The notes below the pieces were generated by a model that worked only from the letters and a program-made list of their open reading frames with translations, was not told the origin of the DNA and did no database searches. From IMG/VR virus record IMGVR_UViG_3300044799_000138, positions 1 through 27,519 of that record: 27,519 nucleotides of DNA. The stretch is one strand, 5' to 3'. Of this stretch, positions 5,642 to 13,888 are shown one piece after another. The DNA comes from a virus. The position numbers and the translations under genes were made by a program. Position 1 is the first letter of the stretch. Each line of letters starts with the position of its first letter.

Positions 5642-6730
5642 TTACCTCACGTCGACGGCGATGTGGCTTATGCAGCCTCCGAATCCGTAGGCTACCAAGT
5701 TGCAACTTTCTGGTTTAACAGTCTCAAAATTATAGGTCCACGCCAAAATGTCGACTCCGTTGCTTGAAGAATAGTAATCAGTTGATTCGCCAAAAGATTT
5801 GCTGCGCACTTTGCCGAGTTTAATGTATTTTGTAGGATTACGACTTAAAGGCTCAAGCATCACGTAGAGGGTGCTACCTTGTGAAACGTCAATGGAGAAT
5901 GGCTCGTTCTCAGCAGCAATTAGAATCCATGGGCAAATTACGATGCTGATGTAGGCTCTAGCATTTTTGGCTACAGCAAAACCGTTGTAACATTTGACTT
6001 CTATCGTGTATTCTGTGTTTAGGTCTGCAACGAATTCGTAGCGTCCATAAGCGCCTTCGCCGTTTGCTGGAACGGTTGTTTGAACGTCGTCTACAGCCTC
6101 AGTCCAACTCTTTTCTACGCCATTAACGTAGATTCTAAAAGAAAGCCTGTCAGCAGTTGTTCCAGACATTTTGCTTGTGCATGTTCCATCACTGGCGTTT
6201 AAGCCGTTGACGATTACTATGCAGTTATGCTTTTTTATGTTGCCTAAAGGCGTAGTTCTTACTGCGCTTGATGTTAAAACTTTCGTAATTATAGTCGCTG
6301 TAGAAGTTGCTGGCACAGAAACAGTTGCGTCGCCATCAGATTTAGCGAGGTCGGAAAATGAAACTACGCCTATGCTTGCGTATGTTAAGCGCACCGCATT
6401 TCCACTGCTTTTTGCTAACTGAAAAGTAAATGAGTATGTTCCTGCAACAAGCGTTATGTAGGCTTCTCTTTCCACTACGAAGCCAGTAGTGCCATTCATT
6501 AATCCAGCGCTAACAATTGGAACGCCATCGACACATACCCGTGCATTTCCTACTGTAATGCCAAATAGTTCAGCCTTAAATGCTACAAGCAAAGTTTTAG
6601 TTGAAGTTAACACTACTGATTGCGTGGTTTTCGTAGTCCAGTCTGCAGTCACAGTTTGTTCAACGTATGGACCTTGGTTTAGGAAATTTTCCTCTGCTAA
6701 AAGGTCTCTTACTTGTTCAGCAAGTTGCAT
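5642..6730 (-). CDS. putative distal tail / receptor-binding structural protein
   Basis: 362 residues, almost all beta-structure, directly after the tape measure. The N-terminal helix (MQLAEQVRDLLAEENFLNQG) may anchor it to the tail. Two or three sandwich-like repeats follow: ELFGITVGNARVCVDGVPIV then REAYITLVAGTYSFTFQLAK, and again LSFRIYVNGVEKSW then YGRYEFVADLNTEYTIEVKC. These paired strands resemble carbohydrate-binding or fibre beta-sandwiches. It takes the place of the distal-tail protein of siphoviruses. Family not identified; host recognition is inferred. Confidence 0.6.
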   Translation of the reverse strand: MQLAEQVRDLLAEENFLNQGPYVEQTVTADWTTKTTQSVVLTSTKTLLVAFKAELFGITVGNARVCVDGVPIVSAGLMNGTTGFVVEREAYITLVAGTYSFTFQLAKSSGNAVRLTYASIGVVSFSDLAKSDGDATVSVPATSTATIITKVLTSSAVRTTPLGNIKKHNCIVIVNGLNASDGTCTSKMSGTTADRLSFRIYVNGVEKSWTEAVDDVQTTVPANGEGAYGRYEFVADLNTEYTIEVKCYNGFAVAKNARAYISIVICPWILIAAENEPFSIDVSQGSTLYVMLEPLSRNPTKYIKLGKVRSKSFGESTDYYSSSNGVDILAWTYNFETVKPESCNLVAYGFGGCISHIAVDVR

Positions 6731-6735
6731 TTAAT

Positions 6736-9636
6736 TCACCCGACGACATTTCCGAATCTGATTCTTTTGCTAGTTGCTGGAGCACCCGAAGATGATGCTT
6801 CCACAATAACGGATTTTAGCCTATCTGCAACTAAGTTCGCTGCAAGTTCTGCTGTGGCTCTATCGGCTGAGCCTTCGACAACAACTAAGGGACTGTTAAT
6901 TTGAAGAATCGGCGGAGTCGGCGTAGGAATGGCTGGTGCTGGTGGTATCGTTGGAATTGGCAACGCTGGCGTTTCTAGAATCGGCGTAATTGGCAGCGTT
7001 GGAATTACTAATCCTTCACCTGCTTTCGGTGGCTCTGGCATGTAACGTTCTCCGCCAACACCTTTAGTTTCAAGCAGCGCATACAACGCTTCCCAACGAC
7101 CTTGCAAAAGTGCTATCTGCGCTATCTCATTTGCAACGCCTTGTGCTGTTGTGGCGTTAATTGTGTTCCAAGATTCTTGAATTATCATTTGCTTCCATGC
7201 TTCAAGTTGCTGAATCTTAGCCATAATATCGGCGTTTTCGGCTTCCAATATTGCTGCTTCCTCAGTTTTGCCTGCTGCAACGAGTTCAGCAATTTTCGCT
7301 ATGTTAGCGTCGTATTCTTGTGTCAAATCCGCTAAGTAACCGTCTATCTGTTTAACCATGTCGGCTTGCTTGTTTGTGCTGCAGTCGACGAAGGCTTGAA
7401 TGTTATCTTGCGCTTGACCAAGCAAGCCAGCAGTGATTAGGTCGTTGGTGTCTGTGACTAGCGTATCCCAAGAAGCCTTAGAATCCTTTGTGATGTCGTA
7501 GAATTTGCCAGATGCACAGTTTTTGAATGCTTCGAGATTTGCTTGCGCTCTGTCGATGAGTTGTTCTTTAATGGTTTTTGGCACTTGAGCGGTTGCTGCT
7601 TCAATCGCTGCCACGGCTTCTTGAATGATTTTTTCGGCGTCTTGCCAACTGATGCCCCATTGAGCGGCGAATTGGCTGATTAGGCTTTCAGCCATGCTCA
7701 GTTTAGTTTGAGTATCTATGTTCTGGTTTTCAAGAATGTCTATGAATTCTTTGGCAAACCCTTTTTGGCTTTCAATGAAATCTGCGGTTTTGGCTGTGTA
7801 GTTCTCGAAATAGTAGGTTGAAATTGTGGCCAGATGCTCTTGCATGATTCGTTCTGCTTCAGCGTTTGCCGCTTCAAGTTGACGGTTTTTCTCGTCTAAC
7901 AGGCTTTGTTGTTCGTTAACGTAGTCTTCCAAGATTTTTGCTGCCGTGTCCCATGATACGCCCCATAGGTCAGCGAATTGCTGCACAATGGCTATGGTCA
8001 TGTCGGTGCTGAGTCCAAGCCATAAATTATATGCGTTTCCGTAGAGTTGTAGGTCGCTAGTGAATTTCTCTGTTTTCTGTGTGACACGGTTGAAGTAGGC
8101 GTTTTCAAGCCAGTCAGCATGTTTCTGAAAGATTTTCTCTTGTTCTTCCGATGCTTTTTTGGCTGCTTCAGCAAGTTTGTCCTCTTCTTTAATGATGTCT
8201 TTTACTGCGCCGTAAACTGTTTTTGCAGCGTCGTCCCAAGTCATATTCCATTGAGTAGCGAAATCTTGAATGATTGTTGCTGATTGCTGAAGGCTTTGGT
8301 CACTTGCTAGAGTTGTGTCTTCTAACACGTCTCTAACTCTTTGCGCCGCAGAAACAACGGATTCTTGCCAAGCAGTCGTTGCTTGCGTAAATGTTTCAAA
8401 GTAGAATTTGTCGACCGCTGCCATGCGTTCAAGTTCTACAGTTCGCTGTTTCATTGATTGAACGTTATCGTTCATCGTGCCATTCTGTTCCAGTAAGGCG
8501 TCTCTTTCAGCCTTCAATGCGTTTATTCCGCTTTCTCTCACACGGGTTTGGTATGACATTGAGTTTATGTAACTGTTAAGATACGTCTCTGCTCTCTGGA
8601 TTAAGTCGTTCAATTCCGCAAGACGTTGATTGTTCTTGTTAATGACTGATTCTCCAGTTCCTATGGTGCTTTTCAATAGGCTTATTCTGTCGGTTAGTTT
8701 GGCTGCTGAATCATAGGAAGCGTCCATAGAGACTTGAAACGCAGCCATCGCTTCGTTTGCTTTAAGAGTTTCTTTGGAAAGTTCTGTTTCTGCTCCAGCA
8801 GCGAGTCGGCTTTGCATGGCTAAAGTGACTGTGATGGCTGCCATGACAGCGATTAAGCCAATGCCCAATGTAAGCAACCCGATTTTCACAGTTAACGCAG
8901 CGTTGTGGATCCAGTCGGCTGCGGCAGCGAGTTTCGATGCGACTGCTCCAGCAATTTCAACTATGGTTTTCTTAACGCTTGCGCCAGCGCTAGCAATTTT
9001 CGCTAGAACGCTGCCCTCTTCCGCTAGTTGAAACGCCTTCGTTATTCTAATGATGCTGTCTAAAGCAGTCATTGAAGTCGGAATCACAGTTAGAGCCGAC
9101 TGAAGTATAGTTTCGTTGAAATTTCCAGCCATCATGTTCGCTCTTTCAACGGCTACTCCGTAACGTTCTTGAGCATTCGCTAAGTCTTGTGCTGCCAGCC
9201 TCGCTTGTTCGCTTGCTGGACCAAACTTTTCTACAGCAACATTATAGCGAACTTGAGCATCTTCGACAGCGTTGGCTGACTGTTTAACCATAAGGTTTGC
9301 TCGGTCCACTTGAACAGCGTAGTCGGCTACTCGGTCGTAAGCGTTGTATATGCTGAATGCTGCGGTTGCCAGATTGTTAAATGCAAAAACCGTGTCTTTC
9401 GTGCTTACTTGCATTTTGTCTTGGCTGTTCGCTACTTTTCCGCTTGCTTTGTCAAGTTCTGAACCTAGTTTTTCAGCGCTTTTAGCCATGTTGTTTGTTG
9501 TGGTTACGACGTTTTCTCCAGTTTTTTCAAGTCCTTGTAGGCTATTCGCTATTTTTTCGACTGCAGCCACAACTTGAGGGCTTGCCTTATCGTCCGCTGT
9601 TATTTCGATGCCGATTTTTACGCTCGTTTTGTTCAC
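6736..9636 (-). CDS. tail tape measure protein
   Basis: 966 residues, the longest gene. N-terminal MNKTSVKIGIEITADDKASP is the usual start of tape measure proteins, followed by a coiled-coil region (to about 200), a hydrophobic segment at about 250-275 (LTLGIGLIAVMAAITVTLAM) for membrane passage, long alpha-helix, and a Pro-rich C-terminus with PLVVVEGSADRATAELAANL. It sets tail length and is ejected during infection. Residues about 410-665 hold three copies of a roughly 100-residue repeat (see findings). At about 1.5 A per residue the tail would be near 145 nm. Start is GTG 9636; it overlaps the stop of the frameshifted chaperone (GTGA), so translation is coupled. Confidence 0.9.
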   Translation of the reverse strand: MNKTSVKIGIEITADDKASPQVVAAVEKIANSLQGLEKTGENVVTTTNNMAKSAEKLGSELDKASGKVANSQDKMQVSTKDTVFAFNNLATAAFSIYNAYDRVADYAVQVDRANLMVKQSANAVEDAQVRYNVAVEKFGPASEQARLAAQDLANAQERYGVAVERANMMAGNFNETILQSALTVIPTSMTALDSIIRITKAFQLAEEGSVLAKIASAGASVKKTIVEIAGAVASKLAAAADWIHNAALTVKIGLLTLGIGLIAVMAAITVTLAMQSRLAAGAETELSKETLKANEAMAAFQVSMDASYDSAAKLTDRISLLKSTIGTGESVINKNNQRLAELNDLIQRAETYLNSYINSMSYQTRVRESGINALKAERDALLEQNGTMNDNVQSMKQRTVELERMAAVDKFYFETFTQATTAWQESVVSAAQRVRDVLEDTTLASDQSLQQSATIIQDFATQWNMTWDDAAKTVYGAVKDIIKEEDKLAEAAKKASEEQEKIFQKHADWLENAYFNRVTQKTEKFTSDLQLYGNAYNLWLGLSTDMTIAIVQQFADLWGVSWDTAAKILEDYVNEQQSLLDEKNRQLEAANAEAERIMQEHLATISTYYFENYTAKTADFIESQKGFAKEFIDILENQNIDTQTKLSMAESLISQFAAQWGISWQDAEKIIQEAVAAIEAATAQVPKTIKEQLIDRAQANLEAFKNCASGKFYDITKDSKASWDTLVTDTNDLITAGLLGQAQDNIQAFVDCSTNKQADMVKQIDGYLADLTQEYDANIAKIAELVAAGKTEEAAILEAENADIMAKIQQLEAWKQMIIQESWNTINATTAQGVANEIAQIALLQGRWEALYALLETKGVGGERYMPEPPKAGEGLVIPTLPITPILETPALPIPTIPPAPAIPTPTPPILQINSPLVVVEGSADRATAELAANLVADRLKSVIVEASSSGAPATSKRIRFGNVVG

Positions 9637-10150
9637 CTTTTGCGAGTGAAATACCAGTCAAGCCATTTTACTAGAAACTGAAACTGGAACGGCGACAGTT
9701 TGCCTAAGTCTTCGAGTTTGTATTGTGGAAACTCGTGTAGAATCAAGCCTATCGTCTGGGCGTCTCCGCTGGCGCTAATCCAGTCTCGGATAGTCTCAGT
9801 TTTTTCGGCAAAAAATCTGAATGAGCCATCACAAGTTTTAGCAACTCGTTTGTTGCGTCCATTGGAAATTCTCGAACCATGTCAACTGTCAACTCTGGAC
9901 AGCCAGCCTTCAGACTACGCCAAACCATTTGGACTGCACGTTCTTTGTTGTCCTCAATTTTGCCGAGTTCCGTGTAGTCCGTGACCGTTAACACGCTAAT
10001 AACAACTTCACCTAGTTCTGGATGCTTAACTCTCTTGAATTCTCTAGCGTCTTCTAGCAACTGTTTTGGATTGAATTTTTTGCCTACTTTCTTCGCTTGT
10101 TTCTGCTCCCAATCTTCCAGTTTCTTCTTATACTCTTCTACCTTGCTCAT
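9633..10150 (-). CDS. tail assembly chaperone fusion made by -1 frameshift (gpGT-like)
   Basis: The product reads 114 codons in the frame of the shorter chaperone, slips back one base at TTTTTTG (9815-9809), then reads 58 codons in the new frame to TGA at 9635-9633, 172 residues in all. The extension begins AEKTETIRDWISASGDAQTI and ends LVKWLDWYFTRKR; it is protein-like, has no ATG of its own, and no stop between 9809 and 9635. Its stop overlaps the tape-measure GTG. This is the arrangement of lambda gpG/gpGT-type chaperones, which wrap the tape measure during tail assembly. Frameshift efficiency cannot be seen. Confidence 0.75.
9749..10150 (-). CDS. tail assembly chaperone (gpG-like)
   Basis: 133 residues, mostly helical: MSKVEEYKKKLEDWEQKQAK, a basic region, then VISVLTVTDYTELGKIEDNK and a C-terminal MVREFPMDATNELLKLVMAH. 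Position immediately before the tape measure, size and helical content fit the abundant short tail chaperone. ATG overlaps the upstream TGA (ATGA). The last 19 residues (after the slippery site) are read only when no frameshift occurs, ending at TAG 9751-9749. Confidence 0.75.
   Translation of the reverse strand: MSKVEEYKKKLEDWEQKQAKKVGKKFNPKQLLEDAREFKRVKHPELGEVVISVLTVTDYTELGKIEDNKERAVQMVWRSLKAGCPELTVDMVREFPMDATNELLKLVMAHSDFLPKKLRLSETGLAPAETPRR
9809..9815 (-). promoter_or_regulatory. -1 ribosomal frameshift slippery heptamer
   Basis: On the minus strand the sequence in frame is GAT TTT TTG CCG: T TTT TTG is a perfect X XXY YYZ heptamer. A second run, G AAA AAA, follows eight bases later in the same frame and could also slip. 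Downstream CTGG (about 9786-9783) and CCAG can form only a weak hairpin, so no strong stimulatory structure is obvious. Confidence 0.7.
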
Positions 10151-10353
10151 TTCCCTAAATCACGCTCCTTTTCCATGTTGCTTTTTTTTGTTAGATACAG
10201 TCTCTTAGCAGTCACCGTTTGATAGATGACTCTAAGCGGTTGGCAGTCAGCCTTGATTATTTTTTGTAGTTTCTCGATTTCTTCGAGTGATCCATAGGCT
10301 ATCATGCCAAAGTTAAGGTAAACGTCACTGTTACTTGGTTTCTTTTCAACCAT
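10147..10353 (-). CDS. small hypothetical protein before the tail chaperone
   Basis: 68 residues: MVEKKPSNSDVYLNFGMIAY, a helix EEIEKLQKIIKADCQPLRVI and a basic tail. It stops by ATGA overlap with the chaperone start and has GGAG upstream of its ATG. It lies between the tail tube and chaperone genes, where siphoviruses often keep small assembly proteins. No family recognised. Confidence 0.65.
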   Translation of the reverse strand: MVEKKPSNSDVYLNFGMIAYGSLEEIEKLQKIIKADCQPLRVIYQTVTAKRLYLTKKSNMEKERDLGK

Positions 10354-10382
10354 AAAAAACGCTCCATAAAAGGCAGAAAGGG

Positions 10383-10772
10383 CTATTGTGCTCCGCTAGT
10401 GAATGTTTTGCCTTCGCCTCTCACGCTTTCTAGGACTACGCCTTCTTGTTCAATGGTCATTTCCCAGTTGGTTAATACGCAGTTTGCGAGCGTGTATTTC
10501 TTGAGTGAGCCGCCTGTGCCTTCTGGTCTAAATTCAAGAGTGACTTTGGTTTTGGCTATTACCTTGTCGACGTATGTGCTGTCAATCCACATTTTGTCTA
10601 CGGAAAACGGATAACTAGAATTACCATATTCGAGAACTGCTGGGTCAGCGCTGCCTAACTTGTAGTCTTTGATTGCTCCAGCGTCGATGCCTACTCTGCA
10701 GCCTTTAGCGTATCCGATTTCAACTGAATCCATGAGAACGACGGCTGTTCTTCCTATTTCGGGTAACGACAT
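10383..10772 (-). CDS. putative major tail tube protein
   Basis: 129 residues with a strong ribosome site (GGAGGTGAAAGGAG) just upstream, the best in the region, as expected for an abundant virion protein. Beta-rich: PFSVDKMWIDSTYVDKVIAK, KVTLEFRPEGTGG, then CVLTNWEMTIEQEGVVLESV and GEGKTFTSG, the kind of strand pattern seen in tail tube proteins ('v-x-W-x-m-x-v-x-x-e-g-x-v-x-x-x-x-x-x-a-k'). Position between the terminator and chaperone genes agrees. Assignment is from pattern and place. Confidence 0.65.
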   Translation of the reverse strand: MSLPEIGRTAVVLMDSVEIGYAKGCRVGIDAGAIKDYKLGSADPAVLEYGNSSYPFSVDKMWIDSTYVDKVIAKTKVTLEFRPEGTGGSLKKYTLANCVLTNWEMTIEQEGVVLESVRGEGKTFTSGAQ

Positions 10773-10808
10773 TTTCTCCTTTCACCTCCGTTTTGTTCAA
10801 TCAATTTT

Positions 10809-11081
10809 TTATGGGGACGGCACAAACTTGCCTATGACAAAGCCGAAGCACCATTCAGCGATGCCTTCTGTTACAACGGTCACACGGTTTCCAACGACTG
10901 AGAGTTCAATTTCGGTTCCGTCGGCTGCTTTGAACAGTTTGATTAAGTCAAAAGTGTTGAATTTGTGTAGGTCAAAGAATTTGCCAGTTTCAGCGTAGAC
11001 TTGGAAAGTGAACAGCACGTTGTCGATTCCTTGGTCTGGCGCTAGATAGGACTCGCTTTGCTGCGTGATTACGCTGCTCAC
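10809..11081 (-). CDS. small beta-rich structural protein
   Basis: 90 residues from GTG 11081 (VSSVITQQSESYLAPDQGID); the frame is open further upstream to 11171 but that would overlap the preceding gene by nearly 90 bases with unlikely residues, so I prefer GTG just after its stop (11086-11084). It continues VLFTFQVYAETGKFFDLHKF and ends AEWCFGFVIGKFVPSP. Likely a head or tail decoration or tail-tube-associated protein; family not identified. Confidence 0.55.
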   Translation of the reverse strand: MSSVITQQSESYLAPDQGIDNVLFTFQVYAETGKFFDLHKFNTFDLIKLFKAADGTEIELSVVGNRVTVVTEGIAEWCFGFVIGKFVPSP

Positions 11082-11083
11082 GC

Positions 11084-11347
11084 TTACACACTTCCAACAA
11101 CGTGTATGTAGACCAGTTCGTCCGTTAGCGCTGCTTGTGTTATGGTGACTACTCCGCCCGATTTCGTGCATGTGACAACTGAGCCATCACTTGCTTTGGC
11201 GGCAGCAGCGTAGACAAGTGTGCCTATGTTGAATGTGACTGTTTCATTCGTTGTAACGGTTGCTATCGCTAACTGTGTGCGCAGTTTGTTCGCAACGGTT
11301 TGTGCTTGTTTTACATCGGCGAACGTGATAGGGTCTGCTTCAACCAA
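11084..11347 (-). CDS. small beta-rich structural protein
   Basis: 87 residues from a TTG start with GGAG 11 bases upstream (11360-11357). After a short helix (ADVKQAQTVANKLRTQLAIA) the rest is beta-structure with VTFNIGTLVYAAAAKASDGS and GGVVTITQAALTDELVYIHV. It lies between tail terminator and tail tube. The family is not recognised; a tail tube accessory or neck protein is plausible. Confidence 0.55.
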   Translation of the reverse strand: MVEADPITFADVKQAQTVANKLRTQLAIATVTTNETVTFNIGTLVYAAAAKASDGSVVTCTKSGGVVTITQAALTDELVYIHVVGSV

Positions 11348-11400
11348 TGTTTTTTTCTCCTATTGTTTTTTTACATGGTTAATCCATGACTGTGAATTTG

Positions 11401-11829
11401 TTACGACTTGTCCTTCAGAAACAAGACTTGAATAGTAAGTATGGCTGCTGCAATGTTCTCGTTTATGTGCCCCCAATCCGTTCCGAGCAGAAGGTTATCT
11501 GCGCTCAAGTGCTTCTGTCTCGTGTCTCGAACTGTTCCTTTCAAAGTTGGGTTAGCAGCCAGAATAATTGAGATTCTGTCTATTGCGTTCGCAACGTATT
11601 TTTCTGCGTCATCATCAGTTTTTGTGCTGTGAACTACGACTACATGCATGTTTATGGACCACAAATCCACTTTCATCGCTTGCTGGTCTATTGGTCCTTC
11701 GTCAAGTTTCACGTAGCCAAAAGGATAAGTTCTTGTGAGTGGCATTCCAAAATGCCATGTTGAAAGATTAAGCACAGTATCATTTTTTAGCAAGTCTATG
11801 ACGGCTTCTATGGTTGCGACTAATCCCAT
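11401..11829 (-). CDS. putative tail terminator (gpU-like)
   Basis: 142 residues: MGLVATIEAVIDLLKNDTVL at the start, then LTRTYPFGYVKLDEGPIDQQ, INMHVVVVHSTKTDDDAEKY, a helix, and a closing strand AAAILTIQVLFLKDKS. An N-terminal helix followed by 'P-x-x-x-V' and a strand-helix-strand is the general plan of tail terminator proteins. It follows the gp10-like gene directly, which is where siphoviruses keep this gene. It would cap the tail tube and join it to the head. Confidence 0.6.
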   Translation of the reverse strand: MGLVATIEAVIDLLKNDTVLNLSTWHFGMPLTRTYPFGYVKLDEGPIDQQAMKVDLWSINMHVVVVHSTKTDDDAEKYVANAIDRISIILAANPTLKGTVRDTRQKHLSADNLLLGTDWGHINENIAAAILTIQVLFLKDKS

Positions 11830-11835
11830 TTTAAA

Positions 11836-12282
11836 TCACTCAGTTCTTGTAAGTTCCTTCCAAAAGTTTATGACAAACACACGCAGTTTCTCTTTCATCT
11901 GGTCTTTCGTCTTATCAATGAAATGTCTTCCAGCAAACCCGGGGTGTCGGACGTATGTTGCGAAAATTCCTTTTCCGCCTATGTAAAAGTGTAGGACTTG
12001 TTTGAAACGTGGAAAAATGATGTGTGGTTTTGTGCCTTGGTCTACGAATGGAGCGTAAAACGCTATTGGATATGTGAGAACCGTGGCGCCTCTAACTTCT
12101 GTTACGACGCTTTGGCGTAGCCACCCAGTTTTGTAGGGCATGTTGTCTTGCATGGTTTCTTTTGTTTGAATCGCTATGTGACTGAGAAGTTCTTGCCACG
12201 CTTTCGGGTAGACCTCACGGATTCGGCGTCCAAGTTCGTCAAGATTTCTTCTGTCGATTTGCACTTGAATTTTTACGGGCAT
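11836..12282 (-). CDS. HK97 gp10-like head-tail completion protein
   Basis: 148 residues with the standard gp10 signature: helix DELGRRIREVYPKAWQELLS, then MPYKTGWLRQSVV (49-60, the 'P-x-x-T-G-x-L-r-x-S' motif), YAPFVDQGTKPHIIFP (76-91, 'Y-A-x-x-v-e-x-G-T-x-p-h'), and RHPGFAGRHFIDKT (112-125, 'h-P-G-x-x-x-x-x-F'). Such proteins sit at the head-tail interface. The ATG overlaps the stop of the upstream connector gene (ATGA). Confidence 0.85.
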   Translation of the reverse strand: MPVKIQVQIDRRNLDELGRRIREVYPKAWQELLSHIAIQTKETMQDNMPYKTGWLRQSVVTEVRGATVLTYPIAFYAPFVDQGTKPHIIFPRFKQVLHFYIGGKGIFATYVRHPGFAGRHFIDKTKDQMKEKLRVFVINFWKELTRTE

Positions 12283-12647
12283 CAGTATTCTGCTTCTCCA
12301 GTTTTGAAGGCTGTGCTTCGGTTGACTTTGATGAATTCTTTAATTAGTTTCCACAAGTCGTTTATCATGGCGATTTTGTCTGGTGCTCCGCTGAAGGTTA
12401 AGCCGCCTAGGTTTGCTGTCCAGCCAGTCGAAGATATGCCTGTTACGTCGAAGTAGGCTTTGATTGCTGCTAGGTTGCGTATGGCTTCTGCTTCTGCTTC
12501 TGTGCAACTAGCCTTATTGATGGTTCTGCCTACTTGGTCGCTGAGCCATGCAGCGGCTTCCGTAACGTATTGTGCTGTTTCAACGGTTTCGGCTTCTATG
12601 CCGACACGTTTCAGCACTAGCGTATAGTCTGCTGTTACGTCAACCAT
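12282..12647 (-). CDS. putative head-tail connector/adaptor
   Basis: 121 residues, mainly helical: VTADYTLVLKRVGIEAETVE, EAAAWLSDQVGRTINKASCT, AIRNLAAIKAYFDVTGISST and a C-terminal helix MINDLWKLIKEFIKVNRSTA. Small helical proteins of this type (gp6/gp15-like adaptors) join portal to tail and are placed just before the gp10-like gene, as here. GTGATCT precedes the ATG. Confidence 0.6.
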   Translation of the reverse strand: MVDVTADYTLVLKRVGIEAETVETAQYVTEAAAWLSDQVGRTINKASCTEAEAEAIRNLAAIKAYFDVTGISSTGWTANLGGLTFSGAPDKIAMINDLWKLIKEFIKVNRSTAFKTGEAEY

Positions 12648-12657
12648 TTAGATCACA

Positions 12658-13578
12658 TCACTTTGAAAGAGCCTTAACCTGTAGTTCTAAGGCGTCAACT
12701 TTGTCTGCCAACTGTTTTATAGCGCCCATCAATAAACCGTTGACAGCGCCAACGTCAAACAAGTCGTGAAAACCTTTTTCAACAATCAAGTTTCCGTCTT
12801 TGTCGTAGACGTCTTCGGGTTCGTAAGCCTTAATTTCATCTGGCACAGTTGACCAATCAACTTCTGCACGCCCAGTTTTCTGGTCCATGTTAGTCGGATG
12901 AGACTTTATTCTTCGCAGCAATGCTATGTCGTCCAAAGCGTCGAAAGGTCCATGTGTCTTGTAGTAGAGGTAGTTGCTGTAGATGTCGTAAAGATAGTAT
13001 GTGCTTGTGCCGATGTGACCGTAGTTTGCGGTTGTCGGACGCAACGTCGCATGGCAAGAGGCAACGTCGGGAAACATGATTAAACCGCCCGACTGCATAC
13101 GCAAGTCATACTCCAAATGAATCATGCTAACGTATAGTCCATACCAATGTTTAGTTACGCTACCAAGATAGCCATACAGATGCTCGGACGGACAGAATCT
13201 ATTGTGGGCTTGAGCATCGTCAGCATCGAGACAGTAAAGGTAAAGGTCGCTTACTCCCCCTATCGCTGGAATCTTGCCTAGGTATGTTGGCTTCAAATGG
13301 TCGTTAAGATGGTCGTGTGCTTGAGCATGATGTTGGTCTGCTGTCACGCCAGATAATTCGGAGTGAGCAACTTGCGCCCATGCTGGTAAGGAAGCGCCCA
13401 TTTTCAGAACGTAGTTTACCGTTCCTTTCGCCAGTCTAGCCCATTTAGGCGTAGCATTGCCGATTATGATGTCTCCAGCAACTACGGCAGCGGCTAACGT
13501 GTCGGTGTGTGTAGCGCTTAAAACGTCGTGGACGCCGCCGCCTTCATCGCTCCAAGGAATCTTCTTAAGCGTCACCAA
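12658..13578 (-). CDS. fibre-like protein with S74-type C-terminal chaperone segment
   Basis: 306 residues. N-terminal MVTLKKIPWSDE is shared with the fibre gene at 13889. Residues 13-95 follow a common phage fibre pattern (LSATHTDTLAAAVVAGDIII, NATPKWARLAKGTVNYVLKM, then His-rich ADQHHAQAHDHLNDH). A middle Tyr-rich, shufflon-like region (130-205) follows. The C-terminus, from about FDALDDIALLRRIK (212) to NGLLMGAIKQLADKVDALEL (280-299), resembles the short Peptidase_S74 intramolecular chaperone, ending in a coiled coil; the Ser-Asp cleavage site is not evident. Trimeric receptor-binding or head fibre. Start is TTG 13578 or GTG 13575. Confidence 0.75.
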   Translation of the reverse strand: MVTLKKIPWSDEGGGVHDVLSATHTDTLAAAVVAGDIIIGNATPKWARLAKGTVNYVLKMGASLPAWAQVAHSELSGVTADQHHAQAHDHLNDHLKPTYLGKIPAIGGVSDLYLYCLDADDAQAHNRFCPSEHLYGYLGSVTKHWYGLYVSMIHLEYDLRMQSGGLIMFPDVASCHATLRPTTANYGHIGTSTYYLYDIYSNYLYYKTHGPFDALDDIALLRRIKSHPTNMDQKTGRAEVDWSTVPDEIKAYEPEDVYDKDGNLIVEKGFHDLFDVGAVNGLLMGAIKQLADKVDALELQVKALSK

Positions 13579-13579
13579 G

Positions 13580-13864
13580 TTACTTTTCGCTCGCTTTCAC
13601 TTCTATCGGGGTAAGCTGTTCAGTTGCTCCTTCTGAGATGGCGCTTTGAATAAGTTGATGCTCAAGAATTTTGGTTGCTATCAAAGAAACTGTGCTTGGA
13701 TAGGCTAACGCAACTTCCGCTAAAGCGTTGTAGCAGTTTTGCAATTCTCTTTTCTTGTCTTCTCGCCACTTCTGCTCTAACCCTTCCACAAAACCCGAAA
13801 TATAGTCAGACGCATATCGAACAGCCTTTGATTTAGCGTCTTCCCTAACCTTTTTTCGTTCCAT
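13580..13864 (-). CDS. helical hypothetical protein between fibre genes
   Basis: 94 residues, almost entirely helical and charged: KVREDAKSKAVRYASDYISG, FVEGLEQKWREDKKRELQNC and LIATKILEHQLIQSAISEGA. It has a strong ribosome site (AGAGGTGATAAC) before the ATG. It lies between two fibre-like genes and may be a fibre assembly chaperone, but no family is recognised. Confidence 0.6.
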   Translation of the reverse strand: MERKKVREDAKSKAVRYASDYISGFVEGLEQKWREDKKRELQNCYNALAEVALAYPSTVSLIATKILEHQLIQSAISEGATEQLTPIEVKASEK

Positions 13865-13888
13865 AAACAGTTATCACCTCTTGAAAGT

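Noticed and set aside
11374-11388. CATGG-TTAAT-CCATG hairpin
   Set aside because: Short stem, not followed by a T-run in the direction of transcription, so not a terminator.
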